A stretch of DNA of 40,585 nucleotides from Bacillota bacterium (GTDB lineage: Bacteria > Bacillota > Clostridia > Lachnospirales > Lachnospiraceae). Of this stretch, positions 32,088 through 40,253 are shown piece by piece (positions within the stretch are counted from its first letter, which is position 1; each line of letters starts with the position of its first letter). The position numbers were made by a program, and so were the translations under genes. The stretch spans positions 1 to 40,585 of the forward strand of contig JAEWSD010000133.1 of the NCBI GenBank assembly GCA_023398615.1. Direction: 5' to 3'. The notes beneath the pieces are model-generated. The model did no database searches and was not told the origin of the DNA. It saw only the letters and a list, made by a program, of their open reading frames with translations.

Positions 32088-32990
32088 TTATTTTACTTCT
32101 ATTCCGCCGAGTATACAGGTACCGTTAATAAATAACGTATAGTACTCTCCGTAAGAATTTATCGGAGAAACTACATCATTATCCACACCGGCCAGAATGG
32201 AAGAACAATTATTCACTACTTTTACATTAGAAGGCACATAGATATCCACCCCGCCAAGGATACAGGTGGTTTCTACCGACGCATTCCCCTTGAAGACGGC
32301 ATTCCTGAGGTCCAGCTGTATACTTCCAAGAACAGATGTAACAACCGCTCCGGTGAATACTTCATCCACAAACTGTACGGTTCTGCCGCTTAAGAAGCTG
32401 GAGAAATGGTTATATCCTCCGTGATTAGTGCCTTCGTTCGTTCTGTTATAGGAGCTGCCGCTGTCGCACTGATTGCCGTAATTATTTCCGTTATAGCCGT
32501 CATTGCCATAGCTATTATCCTTATAATCGGTACTGCCACTGCCATTGAAATCATTATAGCTGTTGCCGTTTCCGTCACTATCATAACCGGTATTGCCGTT
32601 ATAAGTGTAATTACCCTCATTCCCGTCCGGTCCGTTTGCCGACCGGTCATACGGATTACGATAGTAATCCCTGTCCCGGCGCCCCCGGAACATAATGGAG
32701 CAGCCAATAACAATAAAAAGAAACGCAACAAGAATCCTTCCAAACATATACCATGCCAGGACTCCCTGCGAGGACAGCAGTAACAGGATACCAACCCCAA
32801 GCCCAATCATGGAAGAAGTCCTGTGCCCTCTGTCGGACAGACCTAAAGCGCATGGTATGATGATAAACATGGTCCACCATCCGTTGAAAAAAATATTAAA
32901 ATGAAATAATCCTAAAGCCTTGCCCGCTAACGCTATACCAAGCAGGATAAACAAAATCCCTACCGTAGCTTTTGTTGCAGTACTTTTCAT
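32088..32990 (-). CDS. LiaF-like membrane protein with Asn/Gly/Tyr-rich linker
   Basis: A 300-residue protein. Residues 1-101 hold three or four membrane helices of the DUF5668 type (LFILLGIALAGKALGLF, WTMFIIIPCALGL, AFLFIVIGCSIMF). Residues about 110-195 are a low-complexity linker of Asn, Gly, Tyr, Ser and Asp (YNGN, YGND and DSDGN units). Residues about 200-300 match the LiaF C-terminal beta domain (GAVVTSVLGSIQLDLRNAVFKGNASVETTCILGGVDIYVP). LiaF proteins sense or modulate cell-envelope stress with a LiaRS two-component pair, which is absent here. The linker is unusually long and repetitive. AGGGAG precedes the start, and a TTGAAA/TATGAT promoter lies upstream. Confidence 0.8.
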   Translation of the reverse strand: MKSTATKATVGILFILLGIALAGKALGLFHFNIFFNGWWTMFIIIPCALGLSDRGHRTSSMIGLGVGILLLLSSQGVLAWYMFGRILVAFLFIVIGCSIMFRGRRDRDYYRNPYDRSANGPDGNEGNYTYNGNTGYDSDGNGNSYNDFNGSGSTDYKDNSYGNDGYNGNNYGNQCDSGSSYNRTNEGTNHGGYNHFSSFLSGRTVQFVDEVFTGAVVTSVLGSIQLDLRNAVFKGNASVETTCILGGVDIYVPSNVKVVNNCSSILAGVDNDVVSPINSYGEYYTLFINGTCILGGIEVK

Positions 32991-33039
32991 ATGTTCCAGC
33001 TCCCTTTACAGAATTCAAGATAAACCGCTACTTTTTTCT

Positions 33040-33068
33040 ATCATATAATTAATTGTTATTTATTTCAA
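33040..33068 (-). promoter_or_regulatory. Promoter of the liaF-like/dusB operon
   Basis: On the minus strand, TTGAAA (33063-33068), 17-base spacer, TATGAT (33040-33045). Confidence 0.6.
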
Positions 33069-33187
33069 GTTAAAGATTTATTAAAGCAATTAAATAATTA
33101 TAACTTATTATACTTCACAGCCGCTTTCCGTATTTATAAATAATAACATAATCCGTACCGGAAGGGCAAGCACTAAATTAACTCCAT

Positions 33188-33241
33188 CAAAAATACCCTG
33201 TAAGGCACACGCATAAATCCTACGTATGCCTTACAGGGTAT
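33188..33241 (-). terminator. Intrinsic terminator of ornithine carbamoyltransferase
   Basis: ATACCCTGTAAGGCA and its complement flank a loop containing a further CATACG-type stem. On the minus strand a TTTTT tract follows. Confidence 0.9.
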
Positions 33242-33262
33242 ATTACTTGACCGTGCGGCTAT

Positions 33263-34198
33263 TTATTTTCCGAGTGTTGCAACCATAACTGCTTTAATTG
33301 TATGCATACGGTTCTCGGCTTCATCAAATACCACATCGGCATGATTTTCGAATACCTCTTCCGTTACTTCGTTTCCCTTTACCGCAGGCAGGCAGTGCAG
33401 GAATACCGTATCCTTCTTGCCGGTCATATCCATAAGCCCCTGATTAACCTGGTATGGTTTTAATAATGCGATCCTCTCGGCAGCCAGGGCTTCTTCTCCC
33501 ATAGAACACCACACATCCGTATAAATTGCATTGGCATCCTTTACTGCTTCCAACTGATCGGATAAAGTTATAGAACCGCCGGAAGCCTTCGCATATTCCT
33601 TGCAGGTTTCTACCAACTCATCCGAAGGCCATAAGGTCTTCGGGGCAAGAATAGTAAAGTGAAGCCCCAGCTTACCGGAACCAATCATCAGGCTGTTCGC
33701 CATATTATTCCTCCCGTCACCGACAAAAACCAAATGTAAGCCTTTCAGAACACCAAACTGTTCTTTCAGTGTCAGGAAGTCGGCCAGTATCTGAGTCGGA
33801 TGATAGGTATCGGTTAATCCGTTCCATACCGGAACACCGCTGTACTCAGCCAGCTTTACCACCGTCTCCTGCTTAAATCCACGGAATTCTATACCGTCAA
33901 ACATTCTTCCCAATACTCTTGCCGTATCTTCTACACTCTCTTTATGCCCTAACTGAATATCATTCTTACCCAGGTATTCCGGGTGTCCTCCCTCATCGAC
34001 ACATGCAACGGTAAACGCACATCTGGTTCTGGTGGAAGGCTTTTCGAAAATCAATGCTATATTTTTACCCTTTAAACTGTCTCCGGTAATTCCCTGCTTC
34101 TTCTTTGCTTTTAATTCTGCTGCCAAATCAATTAAATATTCAATCTCTGAAGGGGTAAAATCTTTCAATGTTAAAAAACTGCGGCCTTTTAAATTCAT
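33263..34198 (-). CDS. argF: Ornithine carbamoyltransferase
   Basis: A 311-residue enzyme joining carbamoyl phosphate and ornithine to citrulline in arginine synthesis. Carbamoyl-phosphate loop STRTR (55-59), HPTQ (133-136), ornithine-binding DVWCSMGEE (228-236) and HCLPA (268-272) are all present. The start at 34198 is chosen because GGGAGG lies 8 bases upstream and it gives the standard MNLKGRSFLTLKDFT start; an ATG at 34255 adds 19 unlike residues. A catabolic role (arcB) is possible, but no arginine deiminase or carbamate kinase is nearby. It starts 49 bases after the LtaS-like gene and may share its transcript. Confidence 0.93.
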   Translation of the reverse strand: MNLKGRSFLTLKDFTPSEIEYLIDLAAELKAKKKQGITGDSLKGKNIALIFEKPSTRTRCAFTVACVDEGGHPEYLGKNDIQLGHKESVEDTARVLGRMFDGIEFRGFKQETVVKLAEYSGVPVWNGLTDTYHPTQILADFLTLKEQFGVLKGLHLVFVGDGRNNMANSLMIGSGKLGLHFTILAPKTLWPSDELVETCKEYAKASGGSITLSDQLEAVKDANAIYTDVWCSMGEEALAAERIALLKPYQVNQGLMDMTGKKDTVFLHCLPAVKGNEVTEEVFENHADVVFDEAENRMHTIKAVMVATLGK

Positions 34199-34247
34199 AT
34201 TGTATACCTCCCTGACTCTGTGATTATTTATACATTTTACCTTATTT

Positions 34248-36161
34248 TTATTCACTTGTCAAGGCATAGCTGACCTGCTTTGGTATATATTTTCTGGAAC
34301 GCTTTATCGCGACTCCAATCAACGGCTCCCTGTCAACATAATCCGCGATCAGATTCTGTTCCAGTATTTCCTTAGAGGTCTCCTTTAAAGTGACCGCCCT
34401 GTTATAGTCCGCCACATACTGCGCCGCATCCACAATTCTGTGGTCTGTAATAACCCATGCACGGCTTCCCTCAAAGACACCTTCTCTTGATATCTCAAAC
34501 ATTACATTATTATGAATAAACGAACCGTCGAATAAATATGCGGTGAACGCAACGAATCCATCCTTTGAATTCACCAGATCCTGCCCGAGAATATAAGGCT
34601 GCTTAATGTCAATGCCCATGATATTTGCAATCGTGGGGAGAAAATCAATCTGGCCTCCTGTCCTGGACACGGTTTCCTTTATCCCGCTGTTGGGAATATG
34701 GATCAGCAGGGGAACATTCAGCATCTCATCATAATCATATTCTTTGCCCAGGTATTCGGTCATAATCTCTTTATTATTATCCATGTTTACATTCAGTCCG
34801 TGATGATCCCCGTAAAACGCAATGACCGAATTATCGTAAAGACCCGCCGCTTTTAATTCCTGTATGAATTCGCCGATTGCTTCATCCGTATAACGTACGG
34901 TTCTTAAGTAAGCTCCGAATTTCGTATCCTTATCCTCTTCCCTAAGTACAAGGGTTGCATCCTTATCATCCAGTAAAAAAGGATGATGACTGGTTAATGT
35001 AACAATGAAATTAAAGAAAGGCCCTTTCTCCTTCTTCATGATATCCACAGCCTGTTTAAACATGGACTTATCGGATATTCCCAAACCTATTATCTCACTT
35101 GCGTCCAGATCTTCCATGCTGTAAAAATCCTGGAATCCCTGCCCGGGATATGCTGCCTCACGGTTCCAGAAAGTACCCTCATATCCGTGTGTCGCAAATG
35201 AATGATACCCTTTTTCACGCATAAGCCAGGGCAGACCGTCAAAGGCATTATCCGCATAAAGGGTATAGCATTCCCGGTCGATAACGGGGTACAGACTGTT
35301 AAGGGTTGAGAACTCCGCATCAACCGTATTGCCTTTTCCGATATTGGAATAATACTGATCGAAATAAAGCGTGTCCTTTCCAACCAAAGCATTCAGATTC
35401 GGTGTGATTACCTGTCCGTTATATTCCGCACCTATCACAAAATCCTGCAGCGCCTCGACCTGAACCACGATCAGGTTCCTGCCTTGCCCGATTCCCTTAT
35501 ATCTGGCCCCTTCCGGCTGGGAGGCAACATCCTCCACCGCTTCCAAAACCTCTTCTGCCGGGACATCACTTGTAGCAATATTATCCGTAATCGCACTATA
35601 GATATCATTCACATGATTTGTAAAGAATTCCACACTGTTAACCTTGTCAATCGCTACGCTGTGCAGAGGATTCACAACCAGAATGATAAAAACCGCACAT
35701 AAACTGACCAGGATATATTTCAATTCCTTTTTTATATTGAGTGACAGCTTTATTTCCTTAACCTGTTTCTTAAAGAAATGATATACAAATGGAATGTCAA
35801 TAAATAAGAGGAAGCTTGCCGGGATTAACGTTGCAACAAAGCTGTCGGGAACAGCCGCAACATTTGCCGCCTGCCAAAGCTGCTTGATGGATACCGTCTG
35901 ATTATAATAGTTATAGTACATGGAATCGGAAAACATTAACAGGCTTAAAAGGCAGTAAATAAGCAAAAACAGACCTTTTTTCCATTTGAGACGACATCTT
36001 GACAAACCAAAAAACAGGGTTGCCATTGTAGCAACACTTAATATGATAAAGCTTATATTTTTCAAGTTTACACCGATTAAGCTATAATAAACTGCCAGCT
36101 TAGCGGCAAATAAGAGGATTAGTATGCAGGGTGGCTGAACTATTTTCTTTAAGTATTTCAT
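34248..36161 (-). CDS. LtaS-type membrane sulfatase (polyglycerolphosphate or phosphoglycerol transferase)
   Basis: A 637-residue protein. Five N-terminal membrane helices occupy about 1-165. An extracellular alkaline-phosphatase-fold domain follows. Metal ligand Glu236 lies in VVQVEALQDF, and the nucleophile Thr279 in GKGNTVDAEF. FWNREAAYPG (331-340), TSHHPF (390-395) and YGDHHG (450-455) complete the active site. Family members polymerise glycerol phosphate from phosphatidylglycerol or modify glycans outside the cell. The exact acceptor is not known here. AAAGGAGAG precedes the start; a promoter and 5' hairpin lie upstream. Downstream argF may be cotranscribed. Confidence 0.88.
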   Translation of the reverse strand: MKYLKKIVQPPCILILLFAAKLAVYYSLIGVNLKNISFIILSVATMATLFFGLSRCRLKWKKGLFLLIYCLLSLLMFSDSMYYNYYNQTVSIKQLWQAANVAAVPDSFVATLIPASFLLFIDIPFVYHFFKKQVKEIKLSLNIKKELKYILVSLCAVFIILVVNPLHSVAIDKVNSVEFFTNHVNDIYSAITDNIATSDVPAEEVLEAVEDVASQPEGARYKGIGQGRNLIVVQVEALQDFVIGAEYNGQVITPNLNALVGKDTLYFDQYYSNIGKGNTVDAEFSTLNSLYPVIDRECYTLYADNAFDGLPWLMREKGYHSFATHGYEGTFWNREAAYPGQGFQDFYSMEDLDASEIIGLGISDKSMFKQAVDIMKKEKGPFFNFIVTLTSHHPFLLDDKDATLVLREEDKDTKFGAYLRTVRYTDEAIGEFIQELKAAGLYDNSVIAFYGDHHGLNVNMDNNKEIMTEYLGKEYDYDEMLNVPLLIHIPNSGIKETVSRTGGQIDFLPTIANIMGIDIKQPYILGQDLVNSKDGFVAFTAYLFDGSFIHNNVMFEISREGVFEGSRAWVITDHRIVDAAQYVADYNRAVTLKETSKEILEQNLIADYVDREPLIGVAIKRSRKYIPKQVSYALTSE

Positions 36162-36181
36162 TATCTATCTCTCCTTTAACA

Positions 36182-36231
36182 TAGACATCAAAGCCCCTCG
36201 TCGGGCTTCGTATCCTTCTCCCCGATGTCTA
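36182..36231 (-). promoter_or_regulatory. 5' leader hairpin of the LtaS-like gene
   Basis: TAGACATC (36182-36189) pairs with GATGTCTA (36224-36231), enclosing an AAGCCC/GGGCTT hairpin with a CTCGTC loop. Its 5' edge coincides with the predicted transcription start, so the mRNA would begin in this structure. Confidence 0.45.
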
Positions 36232-36235
36232 CTTT

Positions 36236-36264
36236 ATAATAGCGCATAGCCGTTTTATAATCAA
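36236..36264 (-). promoter_or_regulatory. Promoter of the LtaS-like gene
   Basis: On the minus strand, TTGATT (36259-36264), 17-base spacer, TATTAT (36236-36241). Confidence 0.65.
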
Positions 36265-36314
36265 GGCAAGAATTCTTAAGTTTCTCTTAAAAATTAAGCT
36301 GTTGCAAGTCAAAA

Positions 36315-36360
36315 GAGCTGCTGCAAGACTCATAATTATTATGAGTTTTGCAACAGCCTC
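36315..36360 (-). terminator. Intrinsic terminator of the SPFH gene, GTTGCAAAACTCAT family
   Basis: The stem spans 36315-36360 with loop TTA or TAA and one or two mismatches. On the minus strand it is followed by TTTTGACTT. Nearly identical core to 20214-20256. Confidence 0.85.
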
Positions 36361-36396
36361 CGTCAGTTTCTATGCGTAAACCAGTGTTTTTACAAG

Positions 36397-37320
36397 TTAT
36401 TCTTTGCTGCTTCCTACCTCTGCCAGGGATTTTACCAGCCCTGCAATCCCCTGTATTTCGGACGGGATAATAATCTTTGTAGCCTTGCCGTCGGCAGCCT
36501 TTGCAAAAGCTTCCAGGCTCTTGATCTGAAGAACCGCATTGCCCGGGTTTGATTCATTCAGGAATCGGATACCGTCCGCATTTGCCTTTTGAATGGACAG
36601 TATTGCTTCCGCCTGGCCTTCTGCTTCACGTATGGTAGCTTCCTTCTTTGCTTCCGCACGGAGAATAGCCGCTTCCTTATCGGCTTGCGCTTCAAGAATC
36701 GTGGACTGCTTATGGCCTTCCGCAACCAGTATGGCTGACGTCTTCTCACCTTCTGCCCGAAGAATGGATTCTCTTCGTTCACGTTCTGCCTTCATCTGTT
36801 TCTCCATAGCATCCTGGATAGCAGCCGGCGGAATGATATTTTTCAGCTCAACACGATTTACTTTTATTCCCCAGGGATCGGTAGCCACATCAAGGGAAAC
36901 TCTCATCTTTGTATTAATGATTTCTCTTGAGGTTAAGGTCTGGTCTAACTCCAGATCACCTATGATATTCCTTAAGGTAGTAGCCGTCAGGTTTTCAATT
37001 GCCATCATCGGACGTTCTACACCGTAAGTATACATTTTCGGATCGGTAATCTGAAAAAATACCACCGTATCTATCTTCATCGTTACATTATCTTTCGTGA
37101 TAACCGGCTGAGGCGGGAAATCGACAACCTGTTCCTTTAACGGTACCTTTTTCGCAATTTTATCGATAAACGGCACCATTAAGTGCAGCCCGACATTCCA
37201 GGTCGCCTGATAGCCGCCCAGGCGCTCTAAAATGTAAGCCTGTGCCTGCGGAACTATTTTAACGCAGGATGCTAAAATAATAATTACAATAATACCAAAC
37301 GCTATTAATACTATCTCCAT
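36397..37320 (-). CDS. SPFH/band 7 domain protein (QmcA/stomatin-like)
   Basis: A 307-residue membrane-anchored scaffold protein. One N-terminal helix (about 2-20, IVLIAFGIIVIIILASCV) precedes a band 7 domain (YILERLGGYQATWNVGLHLMVPFIDKIAKKVPLKEQVVDFPPQPVITKDNV), then a long charged Ala/Glu coiled coil (about 170-240, AEGEKTSAILVAEGHKQSTILEAQADKEAAILRAEAKKEATIREAEGQAEAIL with near-regular repeats). It forms oligomers in membrane microdomains. Its start lies 2 bases after the NfeD stop, so the two are translationally linked, as is usual for this pair. Confidence 0.92.
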   Translation of the reverse strand: MEIVLIAFGIIVIIILASCVKIVPQAQAYILERLGGYQATWNVGLHLMVPFIDKIAKKVPLKEQVVDFPPQPVITKDNVTMKIDTVVFFQITDPKMYTYGVERPMMAIENLTATTLRNIIGDLELDQTLTSREIINTKMRVSLDVATDPWGIKVNRVELKNIIPPAAIQDAMEKQMKAERERRESILRAEGEKTSAILVAEGHKQSTILEAQADKEAAILRAEAKKEATIREAEGQAEAILSIQKANADGIRFLNESNPGNAVLQIKSLEAFAKAADGKATKIIIPSEIQGIAGLVKSLAEVGSSKE

Positions 37321-37322
37321 CT

Positions 37323-37763
37323 TTAAATACCCTCACTTTCTTCATCGACAACTAATTTTATGCCGGATATGTTTTTTACGATAACCCGGTCTCCCGGTTC
37401 AAAAATCTTCTCATCATCGACAGCTCTGGCTGTCCATTCGTTGCCATCGACAATAACCTGCCCGGAAGCATTGAAATTATCGATTTTTTCCGTTACCCTG
37501 GCTTCCTTGCCAATCAGGACATCACAATTGGTTTTTTCTCTCTGCCTGTTAAAATATTTCGCGGCTACCGGTCTGGTAAACAGCAAAAGTGCAAAAGAAA
37601 CAATGAAAAACACAACAATTTCCAGAATCGTATTGTCCGTAATCAAAGATAGCAGAAATGCTACCAAAGCTCCGCCGGCAAACCAAATTGTAGTCAGCCC
37701 TAATGTGATAATCTCAATGACAATAAATATAGCTAGTGCAATTAACCAATAAATAGAGTTCAT
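37323..37763 (-). CDS. NfeD family membrane protein
   Basis: A 146-residue short NfeD. Residues 1-75 contain three or four membrane helices (WLIALAIFIVIEIITLGLTTIWFAGGALVAFLLSLI, ILEIVVFFIVSFALLLF). Residues about 80-140 form the OB-fold domain (LIGKEARVTEKIDNFNASGQVIVDGNEWTARAVDDEKIFEPGDRVIVKNISGIKLVV). It partners with the SPFH protein encoded 2 bases downstream. AAGGGGGG precedes the start, and a TTGTAA/TAAAAT promoter lies just upstream (about 37800-37830). Confidence 0.9.
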   Translation of the reverse strand: MNSIYWLIALAIFIVIEIITLGLTTIWFAGGALVAFLLSLITDNTILEIVVFFIVSFALLLFTRPVAAKYFNRQREKTNCDVLIGKEARVTEKIDNFNASGQVIVDGNEWTARAVDDEKIFEPGDRVIVKNISGIKLVVDEESEGI

Positions 37764-37855
37764 ACTTCAAGCCCCCCTTCGTTATACTTACTGCTAAGAT
37801 GATTTTACTTCATGCTTATTGATTTTACAAGTAATATTTTACATTTAATCAAATT

Positions 37856-38644
37856 CTAATCTGGCCTTCGCTGCCGGTAGGCCTCATACATGAGGACTGC
37901 CGCCGCAACGGCAGCATTTAAGGATTCTACCCGGCCTTCCATCGGAATACGTATACGCCTGTCCGACAAAGCAGCAGCTTCTTCGCTTAATCCATTCGCT
38001 TCATTTCCGATAAGAACAGCACATTTACCTCTGTAGTCCACCTTATCATAAAAAGTTGATGCGGCAAGATGCGAGGCATATATCCTGATATTATTCTGCT
38101 TTAACAAAAGAATAGTTTCGGCAAAATTCCCGGCATAAACAAACGGCATGCGGTATATCGCACCCATTGTAGAACGTACCACCTTGGGATTGTACATGTC
38201 TACGGAAGCTTTGCTGAGTATCATTCCGGTAGCCCCCGCACCTTCGGCCGTCCTAAGAATCGTTCCCAGGTTCCCGGGGTCACGTATATCTTCAAGCAGT
38301 ATTAGATTGGCATCTGCAGCTGATATCATGGAACCAAGACTGTATTCCGGCTTTCTTACGATTGCCATGATCCCCTGCGGAGTCATCGTATCCGAAGCTT
38401 CCCTCAAAACAGAGTCCTGCACTACTTCATAAGGAAAATCAGAGAAAAAATATGCGGCATCCAAGCGCTTCTCCTCGTAAAGGCTCTCTGATACGTAAGC
38501 TTTCACAAGGTATCTTCCTTCCCTCGCTTCTTCAAACATTTTGATACCTTCTATGACAAAAGCTCCCTGTTCGGCCCTGACCTTCGATTTCTTCTGCAGC
38601 TGTATTAAGTTTTTAATTTGGGAATTCGAAGTACTGGTTATCAT
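37856..38644 (-). CDS. TrmH-type RNA 2'-O-ribose methyltransferase (SpoU family)
   Basis: A 262-residue SPOUT-fold enzyme. The N-terminal substrate-binding domain (ITSTSNSQIKNLIQLQKKSKVRAEQGAFVIEGIKMFEEA) is of the RlmB/TsnR type. The knotted SAM-binding domain shows LEDIRDPGNLGTILRTAEGAGATGMILS, VVRSTMGAIYRMPF, AVLIGNEANGLSEE and IPMEGRVESLNAAVAAAVLMYEA. It probably methylates rRNA; the exact position cannot be inferred. The ribosome site (GGAG) is rather far from the start, so expression may be low. Confidence 0.9.
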   Translation of the reverse strand: MITSTSNSQIKNLIQLQKKSKVRAEQGAFVIEGIKMFEEAREGRYLVKAYVSESLYEEKRLDAAYFFSDFPYEVVQDSVLREASDTMTPQGIMAIVRKPEYSLGSMISAADANLILLEDIRDPGNLGTILRTAEGAGATGMILSKASVDMYNPKVVRSTMGAIYRMPFVYAGNFAETILLLKQNNIRIYASHLAASTFYDKVDYRGKCAVLIGNEANGLSEEAAALSDRRIRIPMEGRVESLNAAVAAAVLMYEAYRQRRPD

Positions 38645-38763
38645 TTAAATTTTGCCTGCTCCATTTTGTTAACTTGTTTACTATCTTATTTTATCAAAAA
38701 ATATGAGGAAAAGCCAGTAAAAACATTCCTGATCAGTGATTCCATTTCCTTCCTGCTCCAAGC

Positions 38764-39396
38764 CTATAATTCCTTTTTCTCAAAAAGGCCGATACTGATA
38801 CGGTAGGAAACCGCCGTTAATATTAAGATAAGAATTCCTGCAACACCTAATATGATAGCAAGTACTGTATCGGAAATATTAATATTTAATGCTTTTGCCA
38901 ATTTATACAAGCCGAATATGACCGCGGACGGCACCAATATAGTCCCCATCATGATAATTCTCGCACTTTCCGTTCCGAACTTAATTATAAGAGGAATTAT
39001 AATACTTCCATATAATAACGATAGGAAAAAGCCCGCTATCGCACATCCCATGACTGCTAAAGGATTCAGGCTGCCTTTCATTAGCCCTGAAATCAAAGCG
39101 GCAATAATGCCAAACAGAATTCCCGAGATCATAAAAATCAAATTAACAGCATATTTTCCGGTAACATAATCCTTCCTGGAAACAGGCATAATGAGAGCAT
39201 ATTTTTCCCACTTACAATGTTCATCAAAAATAAATGTCGTCACCGTCATCATACTGCACAAGATGGTACTGGTTATAATAAACCCTTCTCCCCCTGCGGC
39301 AGGGATCAGGAAGACAGCCAGAAATAACAGCAGAATAAACATCTGCCTGGCATTATGCCCAATGTTGTACAAATCCTTTAAAACCAAACTTGTCAT
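38764..39396 (-). CDS. ABC-2 type transporter permease
   Basis: A 210-residue protein with six predicted membrane helices (MFILLLFLAVFLIPA, FIITSTILCSMMTVTTFIF, NLIFMISGILFGIIAALISG and onwards) and the ABC-2 signature region FDEHCKWEKYALIMPVSRKDYVTGKY. It forms an exporter with the ATPase, whose stop overlaps its start (ATGA, 39393-39396). The substrate is unknown; GntR/YtrA-linked exporters often deal with antimicrobial peptides or envelope stress. Confidence 0.85.
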   Translation of the reverse strand: MTSLVLKDLYNIGHNARQMFILLLFLAVFLIPAAGGEGFIITSTILCSMMTVTTFIFDEHCKWEKYALIMPVSRKDYVTGKYAVNLIFMISGILFGIIAALISGLMKGSLNPLAVMGCAIAGFFLSLLYGSIIIPLIIKFGTESARIIMMGTILVPSAVIFGLYKLAKALNINISDTVLAIILGVAGILILILTAVSYRISIGLFEKKEL

Positions 39397-40253
39397 ACCG
39401 TTTCCCCCTTTACATACAGCAGCATGATATCTTCAAGAGTCGCCGTATCAATAACCGAGTCCTTATATTTTACCTGTGCTTTCCTCTTATCTTTAACTAA
39501 AACATCCCACTGATAATCCATCTTGCGGTATGCCAGGATATCTTTTTTATCCAGCTTCGAAAAGTCGTCCAAACCGCATCGGATAATTCCGTAATTATAT
39601 ATTAGATTATCCTTATTTTCATTTAATATGATTTTGCCCTTATGAATAAAAACAATGTAATCCGCTATCTTTTCCAAATCATTTGTAATATGGGAAGACA
39701 GCAGAATTGAATTTTCCTCATCCTGGACAAATTCAAGGAATACATCCAGAATATCATCCCGGATAACAGGATCCAGCCCGCTCGTGGGTTCATCCAATAA
39801 AAGCAGTCTGGCATGATGGGATAATGCCGCTGCAAGACATAATTTGACCTGCATTCCCTTTGAAAATGTTTTTATCTCTTTATTCACAGGCAGTTCAAAT
39901 TTCTCAAGATAACGGCAGTAAAGGTCCCGGTCCCAATTTCTATATGCCTCCTTGCAGATATTGCCGACTTTTCCCGGAGTCAGGGTCTGATAAAAATTGA
40001 TTTCATCAAACACAATTCCCAGCTTTTCCTTGATTTCTCTGTTATTATCCGAGAGACGCTTTCCCCAAAACAATACCTCTCCCGCATCCTTATGAATTAA
40101 TTCCAATGCCGCTTTCATCGTTGTGCTTTTGCCTGCCCCATTCTCCCCGATCAATCCTATTACCTTGCCTTTCGGCAGTTTAATATCAATATTGTCAAGC
40201 TCAAAATTTTTATAATGTTTCTTCATGCCTTTGATTTCCAGCGCATAATCCAT
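39393..40253 (-). CDS. ABC transporter ATP-binding protein
   Basis: A 286-residue ATPase. Walker A GENGAGKST (36-44), signature FSKGMQVKLCLAAALSHHARLLLLDEPTSGLDP (signature SKGMQ and Walker B/D-loop) and the H-loop SSHIT. The C-terminal about 70 residues form an extra domain typical of YtrB/BcrA-like exporters. It overlaps the GntR stop (TAATG, 1 base) upstream and the permease start (ATGA) downstream, so the three genes are translationally coupled. Confidence 0.92.
   Translation of the reverse strand: MDYALEIKGMKKHYKNFELDNIDIKLPKGKVIGLIGENGAGKSTTMKAALELIHKDAGEVLFWGKRLSDNNREIKEKLGIVFDEINFYQTLTPGKVGNICKEAYRNWDRDLYCRYLEKFELPVNKEIKTFSKGMQVKLCLAAALSHHARLLLLDEPTSGLDPVIRDDILDVFLEFVQDEENSILLSSHITNDLEKIADYIVFIHKGKIILNENKDNLIYNYGIIRCGLDDFSKLDKKDILAYRKMDYQWDVLVKDKRKAQVKYKDSVIDTATLEDIMLLYVKGETV

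Noticed and set aside
32390..32806. Long open frames on both strands over the LiaF linker, and a possible repeat array
   Set aside because: They arise from the low-complexity Asn/Gly/Tyr codons of the linker. The repeats are short and irregular, with no spacers, so this is not a CRISPR array.
36182..36231. Guanidine-II (mini-ykkC) riboswitch, because of an ACGA loop in the minus-strand leader
   Set aside because: That class needs two similar ACGR-loop hairpins; only one is present and the downstream gene is not a guanidine gene.
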